In this document: positions 45,417 to 58,992 of the stretch, piece by piece
Layout of the letters: each line of letters starts with the position of its first letter
Numbering within the stretch: the stretch's first letter is position 1
NCBI RefSeq assembly: GCF_905475395.1
Contig: NC_058338.1
Coordinates: 91,683,435-91,747,434, forward strand
Reading direction: 5' to 3'
DNA: 64,000 bases
Origin: Chrysoperla carnea
Lineage: Eukaryota > Arthropoda > Insecta > Neuroptera > Chrysopidae
The notes under the pieces: generated by a model
The model's database searches: none
Seen by the model: only the letters and a program-made list of their open reading frames with translations
What the model was told of the DNA's origin: nothing
Program-made: the position numbers and the translations under genes

Positions 45417-48400
45417 TTATACAAACCCTAATGTTCGAGTCAATTCTTTATGAACTGGTATTGGAGGTAAAGTTTCTCGCTCTCTATTTAAAAATGATAA
45501 ACCCATGCTACTTGCTAAGCTACTCGCTGAATCACGACTATCCATTCGAATCATTTGATGGCGATTATTTGTTGCTTGTATCCGTCGCATTGGATATCGC
45601 CATGGTGATTTTGGCGGATCTAATTCAAATGCTTGATTATCTAAACCATGTCGTTCTGCTAATTTTTCTTCTTTTGTTTTCGACGATAAACGCCTGTAAT
45701 AGAAAATGGAATTTTACACCAAACCCAATATTAAAAACATGATTGCTAATTAATGGTTTAGATTCCTGAGTAAGCGACAACGGTCCTCGAACATATTAAC
45801 GGGTAAATGAAGTACGAATTGAAAATTTTTACCGGTACGTTTTCTTGCACAATCCATCTTAAGATCGATACCGAAAAAATGAAAATGATCCTAAATGACT
45901 TGAAATTTTATTTAGCAATTAATCATCCGTTATTCTTTTATACGTCTTTTGTGAAAAATTAATATCGATTCTCTGAACGGTTTAGGAGAAATTTACTATC
46001 AGAGTTAGTATTTTTTTTTTATCAAAAAAGGGCACATTTCTCATAAACCGTACAAAGAATCGATATGAATTTTTTAAAAAAGACCTATTCAAGGGTGATT
46101 AATTTATAAATAAAATTTAAAATTTTCTTTCGATACCGTATTTCGTATTTCGATACCGTATATTGAAAATGATACCAAAGATTTTAATTTTTATTTATCA
46201 ATGAATCATCTTTTTATACGTCTTTTGTGATAAATTCATATCGATTTTCTGTTCGGTTTTTCATTTTTATGCACAGTTTTTTTGGTAACACTTTTGTTTT
46301 GGTATCGAAACACTTTGATAAATTTTTTAACGTTACCTTAATATTCTGGAACCAAAACCTGCTCCAGGTGGATCCTCTAATTTTGCATTACTCGTTTTCT
46401 TCTTATAACGTTTATCATGACTCTCCTCAATGATAATATGTCGATCGTATGGTGTATCGTAATCCACTTCTAAAATTGTTGAAAATCTATTCGGATAAAT
46501 TAAATCTACGGCAGATATAATCATCCCTTCAAAAATACATATGCAACCTATAAAAAATAAATAAAAAACAAATATATCAGTAGTTTAATAATTATAATCA
46601 GGAGAAAATAAGTCCAGATAAGCATTGGTAAAATCATTTTGCCATGCGATATCCTATATACCGGGTGGTTTTTTTTAAACTTAATATAAACGTGAAATTC
46701 GAAAAAAAGTTTCATCTAGGAAAATGCTTCAAAAGGCACACATCTTAATCTTATACAAGTATTGAATTCGATCTATGTTTTAAGTTTCAATTAAAATCTC
46801 ACTCTGATTTATAACTGACAAACATTAAATAAACGCTGTAAATTAGAAAGTTGTTCTTTATAAATACTTTAACATTTTTTGTTTGAAAAATTTTTTTGTA
46901 AACCGAATAGTTTAGACACTAATTGAAAGCAAAAATCTAGCTTTTTGTGCGTTTGTTCATTCAGTTTAAACAAAAATAGTCTTTCTAGAAAAACAAACCA
47001 CTTTTATTGGATTTATTGGAAAAGTTTTTTCGAAGAGTGTCTAGATTTCGCAGAAACAATGATACGAAATAACAATAATGATACGAAAAAACAATTTTTG
47101 GGTTAAACTTTTCAGTCCGTTTTTGCCTAAACCGGTACTGTCTGCGGAAAAATGTTTCGAACAAAAAATGTTACTTCTTTAATCAACAACAACTTTCTAA
47201 TTTAAAGTTATAAAGTGGTTCGGCCATCATTATTTATGCAATTTATATGACGTAAATGTAATAATAATAAAATGCTCTAAAAATATCTTAAACTAGGCAA
47301 TTTGTGTGACGTAAATGTAATAAAATGAATCTGTGATGAATTTGAAAATGATGGAAACTTTTTTGAAGCTCAATCACCGAATAATTTTTGTACACTTAAC
47401 ATTATTGTGAGTTCTTCCATAAGGTACTCTCTTAAAAATCACAATTAAAATGAACAAATTCAAAATTTTTTCCCACAAGAGGCTCCAAAACTGGGTTAAT
47501 TGTGATCAAGGGACTTTGAACTGTCATTCACCGCAAAAAAAATGGGCATTCACCATACTTGCTCAAAGAGCTGGACTACCTTAATCTATCGATTACCAGT
47601 TATGCAGTAGAGTGAGCTTTTTATTGAGCTTGAAAACCTAGGTCAAGTTTAATGTCTGCGTAAAATGTTCGCCTACACACCCAACATAAGTTTACACCAT
47701 AATAGTTTCCAAATATATCTGCGTCATTTAATACTATACTAACAAAACATGGGTTTTAATTATAGCAGATTATTTAAACTTGAATATACAAAATTTAAAT
47801 AACCAAACCGGAATTGCTACCAGTTTTGAATGAACTCTATAATATAATATTGATGAAATACAACTTATACAAATAAATAAAAAGGATTATTCATACGTTG
47901 TTGATTGATTCAATATTTTAAAAATAAACAAACAACAAAAGAAATGGAGAATTTCTTTCAAGTATACTTAGAGAAAAAAAAAAATTCGTAATAGGTATGA
48001 TCTTAGCAGATCAGACCAATAGGGAATATTCATGTATTTTTTTTATATTTTTAATTCATTGTTTACACCATTATAACATAGTAAAAAATATAAATACTAT
48101 TTAAAAATACTGTAATTTAGTGTAAAAAATATTTAAAATACATAATAATTTTGAGATGTTTAAACGCAGTATTTTAGCGCTCTCTGTTGATGACATATTA
48201 ATTTGTGATCTGTCAATTGGTGACAGTTCAATGTAAAAATTACACTTTAAAAAACAACAGAATTTACACTCGTTATTAATAAAAAGTCGTAGAATAATAA
48301 AATTCAATGTAATACCATATAAAATGTAAGTACTTGTGTTAACAGTATGTCAACAAATATGACAAGCCAGTAATATGATGTCACGCCCTTATTAAAATTT

Positions 48401-51400
48401 GAATTTCCGTTTTAGAAATTTTTAAATGCCCTCACTGAATTTGTACTTTAATTAATTAATTTTAATTAATTAAAAAGATGTTAATTACTAAAATAATGGT
48501 TTAGTTGAAATGTCTAGTCAATAAAGTTACGGAAGAAAAAATATTTGAACCAAATTAAATTTCATGAATATTGCCTATTTTCGGATTAGGTAAATTATTT
48601 TATTCATTCCAAAAAAATTACAAGAATGAAAATTCAAAACTTTCAACTCATTTTTATAGTCAAAACTATATAATTATAATTTTCATTTCAAGACCATAAA
48701 TATGTATAATTTATTTTCTACAATTTTATTTTCGATAAATATTTCTATTTTACAAATTATAGTCGAAAAATATCAAATTTTGTGATTACCGCTAAAGTGA
48801 AAATAAACAATTGACTAAGTTAATTATGGAAATACTCTATAAAATAAGAATTAATAAAAACGAAAAGCTTCATGTAGGATAAAATGGCAACCATTTTTCC
48901 CGAAAATTTTGCATATCTATAAAGTTTCAACTTTATTCCTTTGTAGTTTTTTTTTTTAGAAAATGGAAACTTATTTTTTGCCCTAATATAAACCCAATTG
49001 CTCTACGTTGCTTGCTTACGGACTCAAAATCACTGTTTACGCCCTGAACACGCAAAAAAATTTCAGCTCGATAACTATTTCTGTTTTTAAATTATCGTAC
49101 ATATGAAAATGTATTTCTAAGCATTAAAAACTTGGGACTAGCTTAATATACTTTGATATATTTCATACTACTCCAGTAACCGAGGATTAAACCTCTAAAT
49201 TATTTCCTAGAACTCCGATTGATCTGAAATCTGGGGAAAATAGTGGAAACTAATCATCTGGAAGTAACGGTAAGTCAAAGCATCCATTTTTATAAACCGG
49301 TAAAAATTGTGGCAGACAAATCTTTTTGGCGGTTTCGGAGCGGGTTGAATAAACTCAAGTGAGATTTTTTGGTTACAACATATACTTTTATGGAAAAATA
49401 GTGGCAGCCACCGCAGACTGGTAGTATACAACGGTAAGTTGAAATCAAGCGTTGAAGAAGTCCCGAAAAGTGACGTAAAACAAAGTAAATTAAAACTGAG
49501 AAAAATTTCGGACAAAACAACCGCACAAACCTTATACAATAACAAGTGAAAACAAACAATTGACTGAGTAAATTGTTGAAATACCATGTATAGGCAGTGT
49601 TGATTACTCTGTCACATTACACATACATACATGTCACACATATATAACTGATATTCCTATACAATTTGTTTCAAACAAAAGTTGTTTATTTTTTGATAAG
49701 GGGCATTTTTACATTAAAATTTTTGTTCTATCTCTAACGGTTTACAAGATGTCCTACGGACCCAAGACACAATTTACGTCCTAAGCACGCTAGGACGTAA
49801 CTTTTTACGTCCTAAGCACGTTATAACATAATTTCAGCTTGATATTTCTTTTCGTTTTAGAGTAATCGTGATGACAGACATACAGACAGACGACAGGAAA
49901 TGGACTAGTTAGGTGAACACCCATACCAAAATTTTGTTCATAGTATCAATATTTTAAAGCGTAACAAACTTGGGACTAAACTTAGTATACCTTGATATAT
50001 TATTTCATATACATGGTATAATAATATTAATGTGTTTATCAATTATCTCACTGGTAGACAGACAATTTTTGATTTCGGTTTTCAGAATGAAATCAATAAA
50101 TCATGTATCATTCAATTAAAAAATGAAGACAATGTGATTTAATTATGATGTTTTTATACTTAGAGGTATAAATATGTTAGTTATTATTGTTACTTTCACT
50201 TAATCATTATCACAACTCACAAGAACAGAACATAATAATAATAATACTAATACCTGCTACAGGTAAGTAAGTACCTATATTATTTCTCTTTTTTATGTAG
50301 TGTGGAAAGTAGGATTTATTTTTTTAATTTTTAATATATAGTACAATAAATGAACCTAGAATTTTTAATTCTTACGAAAAAATATTTTGCTAGATGTATT
50401 GAGTTGGGGTTTTTTTCACTGGCTTCAGAACACTATCCTAAAAAAATCTATATGGTTTAAAGCGGAAATTTTTAGTTTTTAACCCAAGTGTCACTGGAGT
50501 GAAGGGGGTTCAAATCGCAAATTAAATCAGATAGGATAAAATAAATTTTAAAAGATTTTAAAAAGGTCAAAATGCTAAAGTAACCCGAAATTTAAGATAT
50601 TTTTATTAATAAATTTCTTTATGCACCTCTCTCCTCCCTCTTTCGGGGGGTCTAAAAGACTCTCAAAATGAAAAAGACAATTTTTTTTTGCAAATTAAGA
50701 CTTTTAATGACGTATAAGAGGATTTTTGGGTCGCTGATCTCGAACTTTCAGTTTAAATGTTTAATTTGTTATCCTTCCTCCCCTCTTTTAACCCACATAA
50801 GTAGCCCCTAAAATAAGTAATATCATTTTTTTTGAAAAAAATTTAAGAAATTTTGAAGATTTGTTAAGAGGATTTTTAAAGTTGATGATCTTGAATTTAT
50901 GATCAAATTGATTCAATTTTCACCCATTTCCTCCTCTTTTAGCCCATAAAAGAAGACCTCTAAAATAAAAAATACCATTATTTTGCAAATTAAGACTTTT
51001 AATGACGTACAAAGAGATTTTTGATTTTATAAACTCCCTTACATGCTTTTAAAAAAACTTTTAACAAAAAGAAAACCGACTTCATAGAAAAAGTTTTCCA
51101 AAACAAATTAATATGCACTAAAAAGTAAAAAAATAACGATAATATAATGTAGTTATAATTATTGTTGTTTTTGGAGGCGGTGTCAGCCAAGGACACAACT
51201 CTGTCAGAACAGTTTGCTACATTCGCTTGGCTGACACTGACTCCAAAAATAACAATAATTTTAACTACATTCATTGTATTATCGTTATTTTTTTACTTTT
51301 TAGTGCATATTAATTTGTTTTGGAAAAGCTTTTCTTTTGAAGTCGGTTTTCTATTTGTTAAAAGTTTTTTTTATTATGTGATTTTTAGTGAATCTGAAGT

Positions 51401-54400
51401 ACACTTACTAATTTGTCACTAAAAAAAGAATCATCGAAATCGCTTCGCGTGATATTGAGTAATCAGTCCTCTTGTCGTGCATACTTAATGCAAATTTAAG
51501 ACTTTTATGGTTTTCTCATGGATGCCGTTGTCAGAACTGGACCACAATGAAATGAGACTACACGGAAAGCACCAACTTTCAAATAGATAAAGAATCATTA
51601 AAATCGGTTCACCCATTCGAAAGTTATGAGGTAACACACATTTAAAAAAATACAGTCGAATTGCAAACCTCCTACTATTTTTGTTTGAAGTCGGTTAAAA
51701 AGGGTTAAATTTTCAATAAATGTAACTTTTTATTTCAGAGGCCTACTAGTGTATGCTTAATGATGGTGGGGAGTGAGGGTTGAAAATTGAATCAATTTGA
51801 TCATAAATTAAAAATTTGCAACTTTAAAAACTCCCTTAAATGCCTTGAAAAGGCTTAAATTTTCAAAGAAAAGTTTGAAACCAAATAAAATACCAAAAAA
51901 GCAGCTTTACATCGCGTTTTGCAATTTTAATGTATAATTTGACTGGCGTATATAAAATATAAATGCATATGTACACGTTCTAACTTTCTCCTCCATATGT
52001 TTGTTATACGTACGTATATCAGTATGCTAGGATGTACCTACTACCATGTATCCTATAACAAATCTATATAAAACAAGTGAAAACAAACAATTGACTGAGT
52101 TAATTGTTGAAATACCATGTATATACAGTGTTGGTGCGCAATCGTTTGTTTTTTTGACGTCACGTAAAAAACAAAAGAAATCCACTTTTAAATAGACACA
52201 CACACAACTGATATTCCTATATTAATACATACTATAAAATTTGCACCTAATTAACGCCCTCGTGGGTAAACAGTGATGTTTACAAAAAAATGTTTCAAAC
52301 AAAAGTTTTTTATTTTTTTATAAGGAACATTTTTTACATTTAAACTTTTGTTCTATCTCTAACGGTTTACAAGATGGGTCCTACGGACCCAAGACCCAAT
52401 TGACCTATGATGCTCATTTACGAACTTGGCCTCACTTTTTACGTATTTTGTACGCTGTAAAAATTTCAGCTCGATATCTTTTTTCGTTTTTGAGTTATCG
52501 TGTCCACAGACGGACGGACGGACATCCGGAAATGGACTAATTAGGTGATTTTATGAACACCTATGACAAAATTTTTTTCCTAGCATCATTATTTTTAAGC
52601 GTTACAAACTTGGGACTAAACTTAATATACTATGTATATTTCATATATACATGGTATAAAAATGATGATAGACTATACAATACAATATAAATACATAACA
52701 TATGTATGTACATTGACATACTAACACAGAACAACACATTCCATGGACCATATTATTATAATCATATAGATAGATACCTTACTTACTTACAATATACCTA
52801 TTTCTTATATTATATACTTATTTTGTTTATATATACCTACACTGATTATATAAAGTATGGGCTTATGGAAGGCATTAGTTTTGGTCAATTAAAAACTTTA
52901 AAGTTAATTATTAATAAGGAGTAACAGAGATTCGTAAGGTATAAATATGTTAAAAGCTCGGAATCCAGGGATAGACAATGAGTCTTAATAAAAACTGTTC
53001 GACTGCATTGTTTAAAGCTTACTTAAAAAAGTTAAAAATAAAAATTTGTGCGATCTTGTCCATATGATAGGGGAGACTCGTTATTGGGAAAGTTTATGTT
53101 AAAAATGACAACGGAAATTGATAGAAGGATGAATTATAAGCAAAAAAAAGCCATTTAAGTATATTTCAAAAGTCAATACTTTCCGAGTTTTTGACGATTG
53201 AAATTCGGAGTATTTAACGTTGAATTGTTGACAAAGAAGTTTTTTGAAGATAGTACATGGTACACTTTTTAAAGTACTATAAAAAACCATGAAAAATTTT
53301 GAAATATTTTTCGTAAATATCTTTATTTATCCGCGAGGACATAAATTAGGCTAAAACTTAAGTTTCCATTTTCTCCAAAACTATACAAGAAAGAACATTC
53401 AAATAAAATTTTTAGGTAACTTCAAATAACGAGAGCAATTTTTGTAAATTTTTGTAAATTATTATCAGTTTTTGACAAATTTGAAAAGAAATTATTGGCG
53501 GGTTAAATAATTTCATTCGTTTATACGGGTTAGTCCGCAAACTAGAAAGAAACTAAATCTGATTTCGGCCCGAAGATTTTTGTACATTTTAGTTGCGAAA
53601 TTCAGCCAATTTGAAAAATACTATTTCTTTTAACCATTAAGTGGAATTTTTAAAATATTTTTAAGTTTTATAATTATGGTTATATATAAAAGAAATCAAG
53701 CGACAGCAAAATGAGAGTTTTATCTGCATGAACTTCAGAATTGGATTCAGGAAGAAAAAAATTATTCTAATTGTTAATCCAGAGTAAACTGTTTGTCCGT
53801 CCCAATCCCTTCCGCCGTTTTAACATGGCTGAGTACATATACGCAAACAATATTTTAATATTAACTTCTCAGAATCGTGAATATAGGCCACGGTACAGAA
53901 AGCGTGATTATTATTATTATTAATGTTATCAAGTGGTCATAGTATCCGATAAATTATTTGCTGAATTTTTTCAGACCAATAGCTTAAATATGACGACTTC
54001 ATCATGCTCCTTTAATTACGCAGCTTTCAAAAAAAGTCGTAAAGAGAAGTTTGGCTCGTTAAGCACCCTTTTTGCCCCCCGTTTTAATAGTGCTGGACGT
54101 CAAAACTCAAATTGACAGGATCTGGAGAGTTTGAAATAATATTTTATAAAAAACCTCGATTTAGACGTTTTACAAAAACTATCCAAACTTTGCATTTAAG
54201 TGCAGTCGCCAAGGACCTGGGTTTAAATAAACACAATAAACAAGTGAAAACAAACAATTGACTGAGTTAATTGTTGAAATACCATATATAGGCAGTGTTG
54301 ATAACTCTGTCACATTTCACATACATACATATCTGACATATTTAACTGATATTCTCATATAATGCGCAAGTGTTGATGCGCAATCGTTTGTTTTTTTGAC

Positions 54401-57400
54401 GTCACGTAAATAACAAAAGATATTCACTTTGCTATTCCTATATTAATACATACTATAAAATTTGCACCTAATTAACGCCCTCGTGGGTAAACAGTGATGT
54501 TTACAAAAAAATGTTTCAAACAAAAGTTTTTATAAGGAACATTTTTTGCATTTAAACTTTTGTTCTATCTCTAACGGTTTACAAGATGGGTCCTACGGAC
54601 CCAAGACCCAATTGACCTATGATGCTCATTTACGAACTTGACCTGGCTTTTTACGTCCTGAGTACGCTGTAAAAATTTCAGATCGATATCTTTTTTCGTT
54701 TTTGAGTTATCGTGTCCACAGACGGACGGACGGACAACCGGAAATGGATTAATTAGGTGATTCTATGAACACCTTTAACAAAATTTTGTTCGTAGCATCA
54801 ATATTTTTAGGCGTTACAAACTTTTGACGAAACTTAATATACTATGTATATTTCATATATACATGGTATAAAAAATAAAAATTAAGCAGTTCTATATGCA
54901 GAATCCAATAAAATATATACGGTAGCTAAGTTTTTTATGCGTGTGTACTTTTTACTTACTTGCATATTTAATTACACACACATACCCGTATGGCGTATAT
55001 ATTTATTTATGGGTAATGTACTCAGTCAGTATTGAGTACTTACTTTATTTTTATAAACAAATTCGACCTTGTCCATAACATAAGAATCATGACATGACAA
55101 AATTAGTTATGTATATTAATTGATTTATGTATCATATTAAGGTAGGATACAATCGATCGATGATCTATAAACAAGATCTATATGACATGTAGATTTTTTT
55201 TAAATAAAATATTGATGCAAAATATATTATGAAGATGATACAATGAATGATTGGTGCTAGATCATCTTTAATCGATGTTTTTATAAAGTATGATAGACCG
55301 ATATCTAGCCTGAAAAATGAATCATAAGTCCTTGTCCTATCAAAACGACACTCATCCCTATCCTTTCACTATAATCACTTCATTTTATAAAACGAAGTCG
55401 CTCCCCACTGCGTGTCCATATATATGCTTAGATCTTTAAAACTACGCAACGGATTTTGATGCGTTTTTTTTAGTAGATAGAGTGATTCAAGAGAAACGTT
55501 TATATGTATAATACATGCATAATATAGTAGAGAAACAATGATCATTTTAGAGGTTTTTAATGTAATGTCGTAAATAAAGTAAATAAACACATTTTTGAAC
55601 AAGAAACATTTTGAAGTATATTTAGTATCAGCAAAGCACTCATACGAAGGCGAGGCGGGTCGCTAGTATATTATAAAAGTGAAAGTATGTTTGGTACGCT
55701 TTCACGCAAAAACTACTGAATGGAATTGAAGGAAACCGTACAATAATATAGTTCATAGATCAAAGTAACACATGAGCTATAATTTATAAAGATATATTGT
55801 TAAAAAATTAAAAAAACAATTAAATTTAAGTCTATGACGTTTCACTACGCCTTCTATGAGCATCGGTTTGGATCATAAATTATAGATTTCTGTAAAAATG
55901 ATGAACGACATATTTTCATGGCCATCTGTTCTGATATAATGAATGAACTATGACTATTTTACGTTTAAAAAAAATTGAAAACTGTACATATATTTTACCT
56001 GTGTAAAATAATCCCTATTAATATTTCAAATGTTATGCAAGGGAGTTAAGTGAGAGAAAGAGCAGTGTAGGTTATAACGCGATGGTTTTTACTTTTAAGC
56101 CCAACGAAGCAGGTGGGTATCAAGCTCGTAATAGTAAAAAGATAGCAACGTTACGAAAAAGTTGACGACTGAATTTTTGATATTTATTTTGTGTTTGAAA
56201 TTAGGAAGGTATGAAGTATGCCTAGCACTTGAGAACAGTTGCATTAAAAAACTAGCAAAAACATTATTTCTGAAAATAAACGCATGAAATGAATGATTTT
56301 TTATTCAATAATGAAAATCAATATAAGTGGCATCTAAATCAGACTCAGGACCCTATTTTTAGAGCTAGATACTGGTCTATACTGTTGGTAGTGTAGGCAG
56401 ATGACATTTTAAGATGATATAAAAAAATATCAGTAAAATGTGAAGCTTTCTCTTTAAAATATGAAAGTTGTGCATAAATTAATGATTTGGATATGGTTTT
56501 AATAAAACAACGAAAACATCTGCCAACAAATTGGATATCGAGAGCTTCTTTTTACTTTATGCAATATTAGTTTCTCTATTCGCATCCTAGTCAGCGTGAT
56601 TGTAAGGGTAGGTAAAACTTAAATTGTGATTTCAAAAGCCTCTTCAGCTAAAGATTATTTTGACTTAACAAAGAGAACTTTGAATGTATTGGTGAAACAT
56701 TTTGCAATACGACTATCGATATCTAAGGATAGAACTACGATGATAACAGGCTTAAACTGAGTTGCAGTTTATTATTATGGAACCAGACTAATTTACAACA
56801 AAATTTATGATTGAACTATCTAATAAAAAGTATCCCACTTATCATTTTTTGATATTCTCATTTTATAGTCTACTGCCCATTTTTTGAGATTTAAGCCTGT
56901 TTTTGACTGCCACATTGACGCCTTGACGTTATTATATTTAATTAAAATATAATATTTTTTAAAAAGATTAAGAAAAGCGGTAAGACCCAAATACAAAGGA
57001 TTGAAAAATTATGAAAAATGGAAAATTATCTCGTATCAACTCATTCCAAAAATTTCCAGTTATCACTATTATAAGGTACATATACAGGGTTTCTTTTTTT
57101 AAATGGACAGACATATGCTTGAAACTTGAAAAATAATATTTATCGATAAAATTGCTTCAAGCGAAAAAATTTGGGTGTGTAGTTGCGAATCTTACGAAGA
57201 CATTAAACTTGGCCTTGGCTTTCAAGCTCAATGAAAAGCTCAGTCTACTCCATAACTAGTAGTCGATAGATGAACACTTTAAATTAGAAAGTTGTTATTG
57301 ATTAAAAAAGTAACGTTTTTTGTTTAAAACATTTTTTCGCAAACCGTACAGTTTAGGCAAAAACGGACTGAAGAGTTTTACCCAAAATTGATTTTTCATA

Positions 57401-58992
57401 TCAAAATTGTTATTTCGTATATTGTTTTGTGAATTTTACTCTTTGAAAAAACTGTCACTCTCTGAAAAAAATTTTCCCATAAATCCAATAATAGTGGTTT
57501 GTTTTTCCAATTTTTTTTTCCAAAATTCCAATTTTGTTCAAATTGAATAAACAAACGCACAAAAAGCTAGATTTTTGCTATCAATTACTGTCTAAACTAT
57601 TCGCTTTATAAAAAAAATATTTCAAACAAAAAATGTTTGTATTTATAAAGAACAACTTTCTAATTCAAAATGTTCATCTAATATTTGTCAGTTATGCATC
57701 AGGGTGAAGTTTTAATTGAACATGAAAACTAAGATAGAATGCCTGTATAAGATGTGTGCCTTTGAAACTTAGTCCAGGAGGAATCGGCGCATGAGTACCG
57801 AAAACTATTCCACCTCAATTTTTTTATGCGATCCTCTTCAAATTGCCCTCCTAATGATATAAATGCATGTTGCCATGGCGCAACCCGGTGCCATATTGTT
57901 TAAACCGAAATTGTTTAAACAATTGCAAGGAATTGTTATTTTTCAACCGGACAAATTTTTTTTATATTCTTTATTGAAATACCAATAAAAAAAGGTTCTA
58001 TGACTTTTCACGATAAAGTTAAAATTTTTAAAGATATGAATTTTTAAAGGTTCGAAAAATCTCAAATTTGGGTACTTTCGACCCATGAAAAATATATTTA
58101 AAAAAAACATAATGTCTAAGTAATATTTTTTTTTAAATTCTCTATACAATAGTTAATAATATTGTTAATAGAGATTTAAAAAAATTTCATTGTTTATATC
58201 TTTTTTTTAATTGTTAATTTCGCGCGCTCACAAGTATGCGTCGCTTACCTTTAAGTATCGCTGTCTCTATCTGACTTATGCGTTGCATCGGCCTCTCTGT
58301 GTCTTGAATCATTATTTATCATTTATCTTAAAAACTATCAACTTTATCAAGATTGTTAAGGAGAGCAATGTTATTAATAAATTGTCTACAATTTGTTTTT
58401 AATAAATTTTTTTCTGAAATCATTTTTTCAAAAGTTATTTAAGCATAAATTGGAACATGTTATTAAAATTACTTTTTTTTATCAGTTTATATTACTTTTT
58501 TGTTATTAAAACGGAAATTAAAGTAAAAGACCCAGTTATTGACACTGGCCTAGTTATTAGGCCAATAAAATTTTCTCCAAAAACCAATTATCTTAAAATT
58601 TATATTTCAAAAGTTATCAAAAGTTAAGCTCAAAATTACTTGTGAGCGCGCGAAATTAACACCGATTCCTCCTGGACTAACTAACATTTTTAGTTCAAAA
58701 CATTTTCCTCGATTAATTATATGCCAACTTAAAAAGAACAGCCTGTATATAGTTTGATTAAATAAGAATGAATGATTTACCTGCGCATAGTACAATCCAA
58801 AAACACCATCCTAATTTAAATTCTAATGCACCACCTTCAAATCGGATAATCAATGGATTCTCTGGTATTAAACGTATATAAACAATATCTGTGCACAGCA
58901 ATAAGATACCGGTAAAAACCATCATATAGGCACCATATCGTGGCACCACAATCAGTAATAAATTCATTAATAGCCATGCTGTGAATGATGTC
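45417..58992 (-). CDS. DUOXA: Dual oxidase maturation factor (DUOXA / moladietz-type), 3' exons only
   Basis: Three exons from 5': 58992-58781, 46547-46337, 45693-45417, joined through GT-AG introns in consistent phase and ending in TAA; 232 residues are visible. DUOXA proteins are ER and plasma-membrane multi-pass partners needed for folding and export of dual oxidase, which makes H2O2. The visible part starts inside a transmembrane segment (TSFTAWLLMNLLLIVVPRYG) and continues AYMMVFTGILLLC; another membrane segment follows GGALEFKLGWCFWIVLCAG, aligning with YGGYMLLATG and GPAFWITLTTG of human DUOXA1. The cytoplasmic tail is basic and contains NQAF, an NxxF motif of the kind bound by PTB domains such as Numb's; Drosophila Nip/mol is a reported Numb partner, so this is a plausible inference. 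The 5' exons are not in 58993-64000 as far as I can see. Intron 46548-58780 is 12.2 kb. Confidence 0.83.
45880..46320. repeat. GAATCGATATGAATTTTT family copy in the last DUOXA intron
   Basis: It shares AACCGTACAAAGAATCGATA and ATACGTCTTTTGTGA with the other copies; inverted blocks alternate, and TTGGTATCGAAACAC ends it just before the 46337 exon boundary. Confidence 0.6.
46640..47700. repeat. Repeat family M (CCGGGTGG end), copy 1
   Basis: It starts near ATACCGGGTGGTTTTTTT and includes TAAATTAGAAAGTTGTT, AAAAATCTAGCTTTTTGTGCG, AAACAAACCACTTTTATTGG and GAGTGAGCTTTTTATTGAG. The same blocks, in both orientations, occur at 57080-57770 and in part at 32100-32350. The internal layout is inverted around about 47010. 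Confidence 0.6.
48019..48578. mobile_element. Inverted-repeat element family D, copy 2
   Basis: The ends are ATAGGGAATATTCATG and CATGAATATTGCCTAT; the interior matches 30852-31390 collinearly, including GCGCTCTCTGTTGATGAC and TGTCAATTGGTGACAGTTCA, with an extra ~30 bp near 48245-48275. It is in the DUOXA long intron. Confidence 0.85.
48797..49170 (+). repeat. Dispersed repeat family A, partial copy
   Basis: AAAATAAACAATTGACTAAG at the start and AAAACTTGGGACTAGCTTAA near the end match family A; the middle is deleted or diverged. Confidence 0.55.
49543..50020 (+). repeat. Dispersed repeat family A copy
   Basis: CAAGTGAAAACAAACAATTG start, AATACCATGTATAGGCAGTG, TCTATCTCTAACGGTTTACA, then GACAGACGACAGGAAATGGA and an ATATACATGGTATA end. 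Confidence 0.75.
51057..51694 (+). mobile_element. Non-autonomous fold-back element (AACCGACTTC family), copy 2
   Basis: Same ends and internal hairpin as 12353-12994: AAAAAGTAAAAAAATAACGA / TCGTTATTTTTTTACTTTTT arms around GTCAGCCAAGGACACAACTC. It is inserted into a diverged tandem repeat (50500-51850) whose sequence resumes after it. Confidence 0.75.
52074..52660 (+). repeat. Dispersed repeat family A, full copy
   Basis: A 587-bp unit from CAAGTGAAAACAAACAATTG through AATACCATGTATATACAGTG, TTTGACGTCACGTA, TTAACGCCCTCGTGGGTAAA, GACGGACGGACGGACATCC, to TATATACATGGTATAAA. ATACCATGTATAT near the left end is the complement of ATATATACATGGTAT at the right end. Confidence 0.8.
54241..54870 (+). 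repeat. Dispersed repeat family A, full copy 2
   Basis: Collinear with 52074-52660, including TTAACGCCCTCGTGGGTAAA, CCCAATTGACCTATGATGCT, GACGGACGGACGGACAACCG and the TATATACATGGTATAAA end. Confidence 0.8.
55640..56115 (-). mobile_element. Dispersed insect element(s), reverse orientation
   Basis: Read on the minus strand: CCCAACG and CCACCTGCTTCG words at 56095-56115, then AGTAGTTTTTGCGTGAAAGC at about 55715, an ACTTTCACTTTTATAATATA end, and then ACTAGCGACCCGCC of an abutting second element. This is the same class as 13600-14027 and 18418-18875. Confidence 0.55.
57080..57770. repeat. Repeat family M, copy 2
   Basis: It shares TAAATTAGAAAGTTGTT, GCACAAAAAGCTAGATTTTTGC, AACAACTTTCTAATTCAAAA and ACAGGGTTTCTTTTTTTAAA with 46640-47700; its two halves are inverted around about 57470. 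Confidence 0.6.

Larger units (their letters stand above)
46548..58780 (-). other. 12.2-kb DUOXA intron, repeat-filled
   Basis: GT donor at 58780-58779 and a TTATAG acceptor ending at 46548. It contains at least nine repeats, listed separately, and AT-rich spacer. I found no exon-like segment on either strand that would indicate a nested gene. Confidence 0.7.

Noticed and set aside
49207-49587. 126-codon and 89-codon overlapping minus-strand frames
   Set aside because: The two frames overlap each other between repeat copies; their composition is that of translated AT-rich repeat DNA and no motif is seen.
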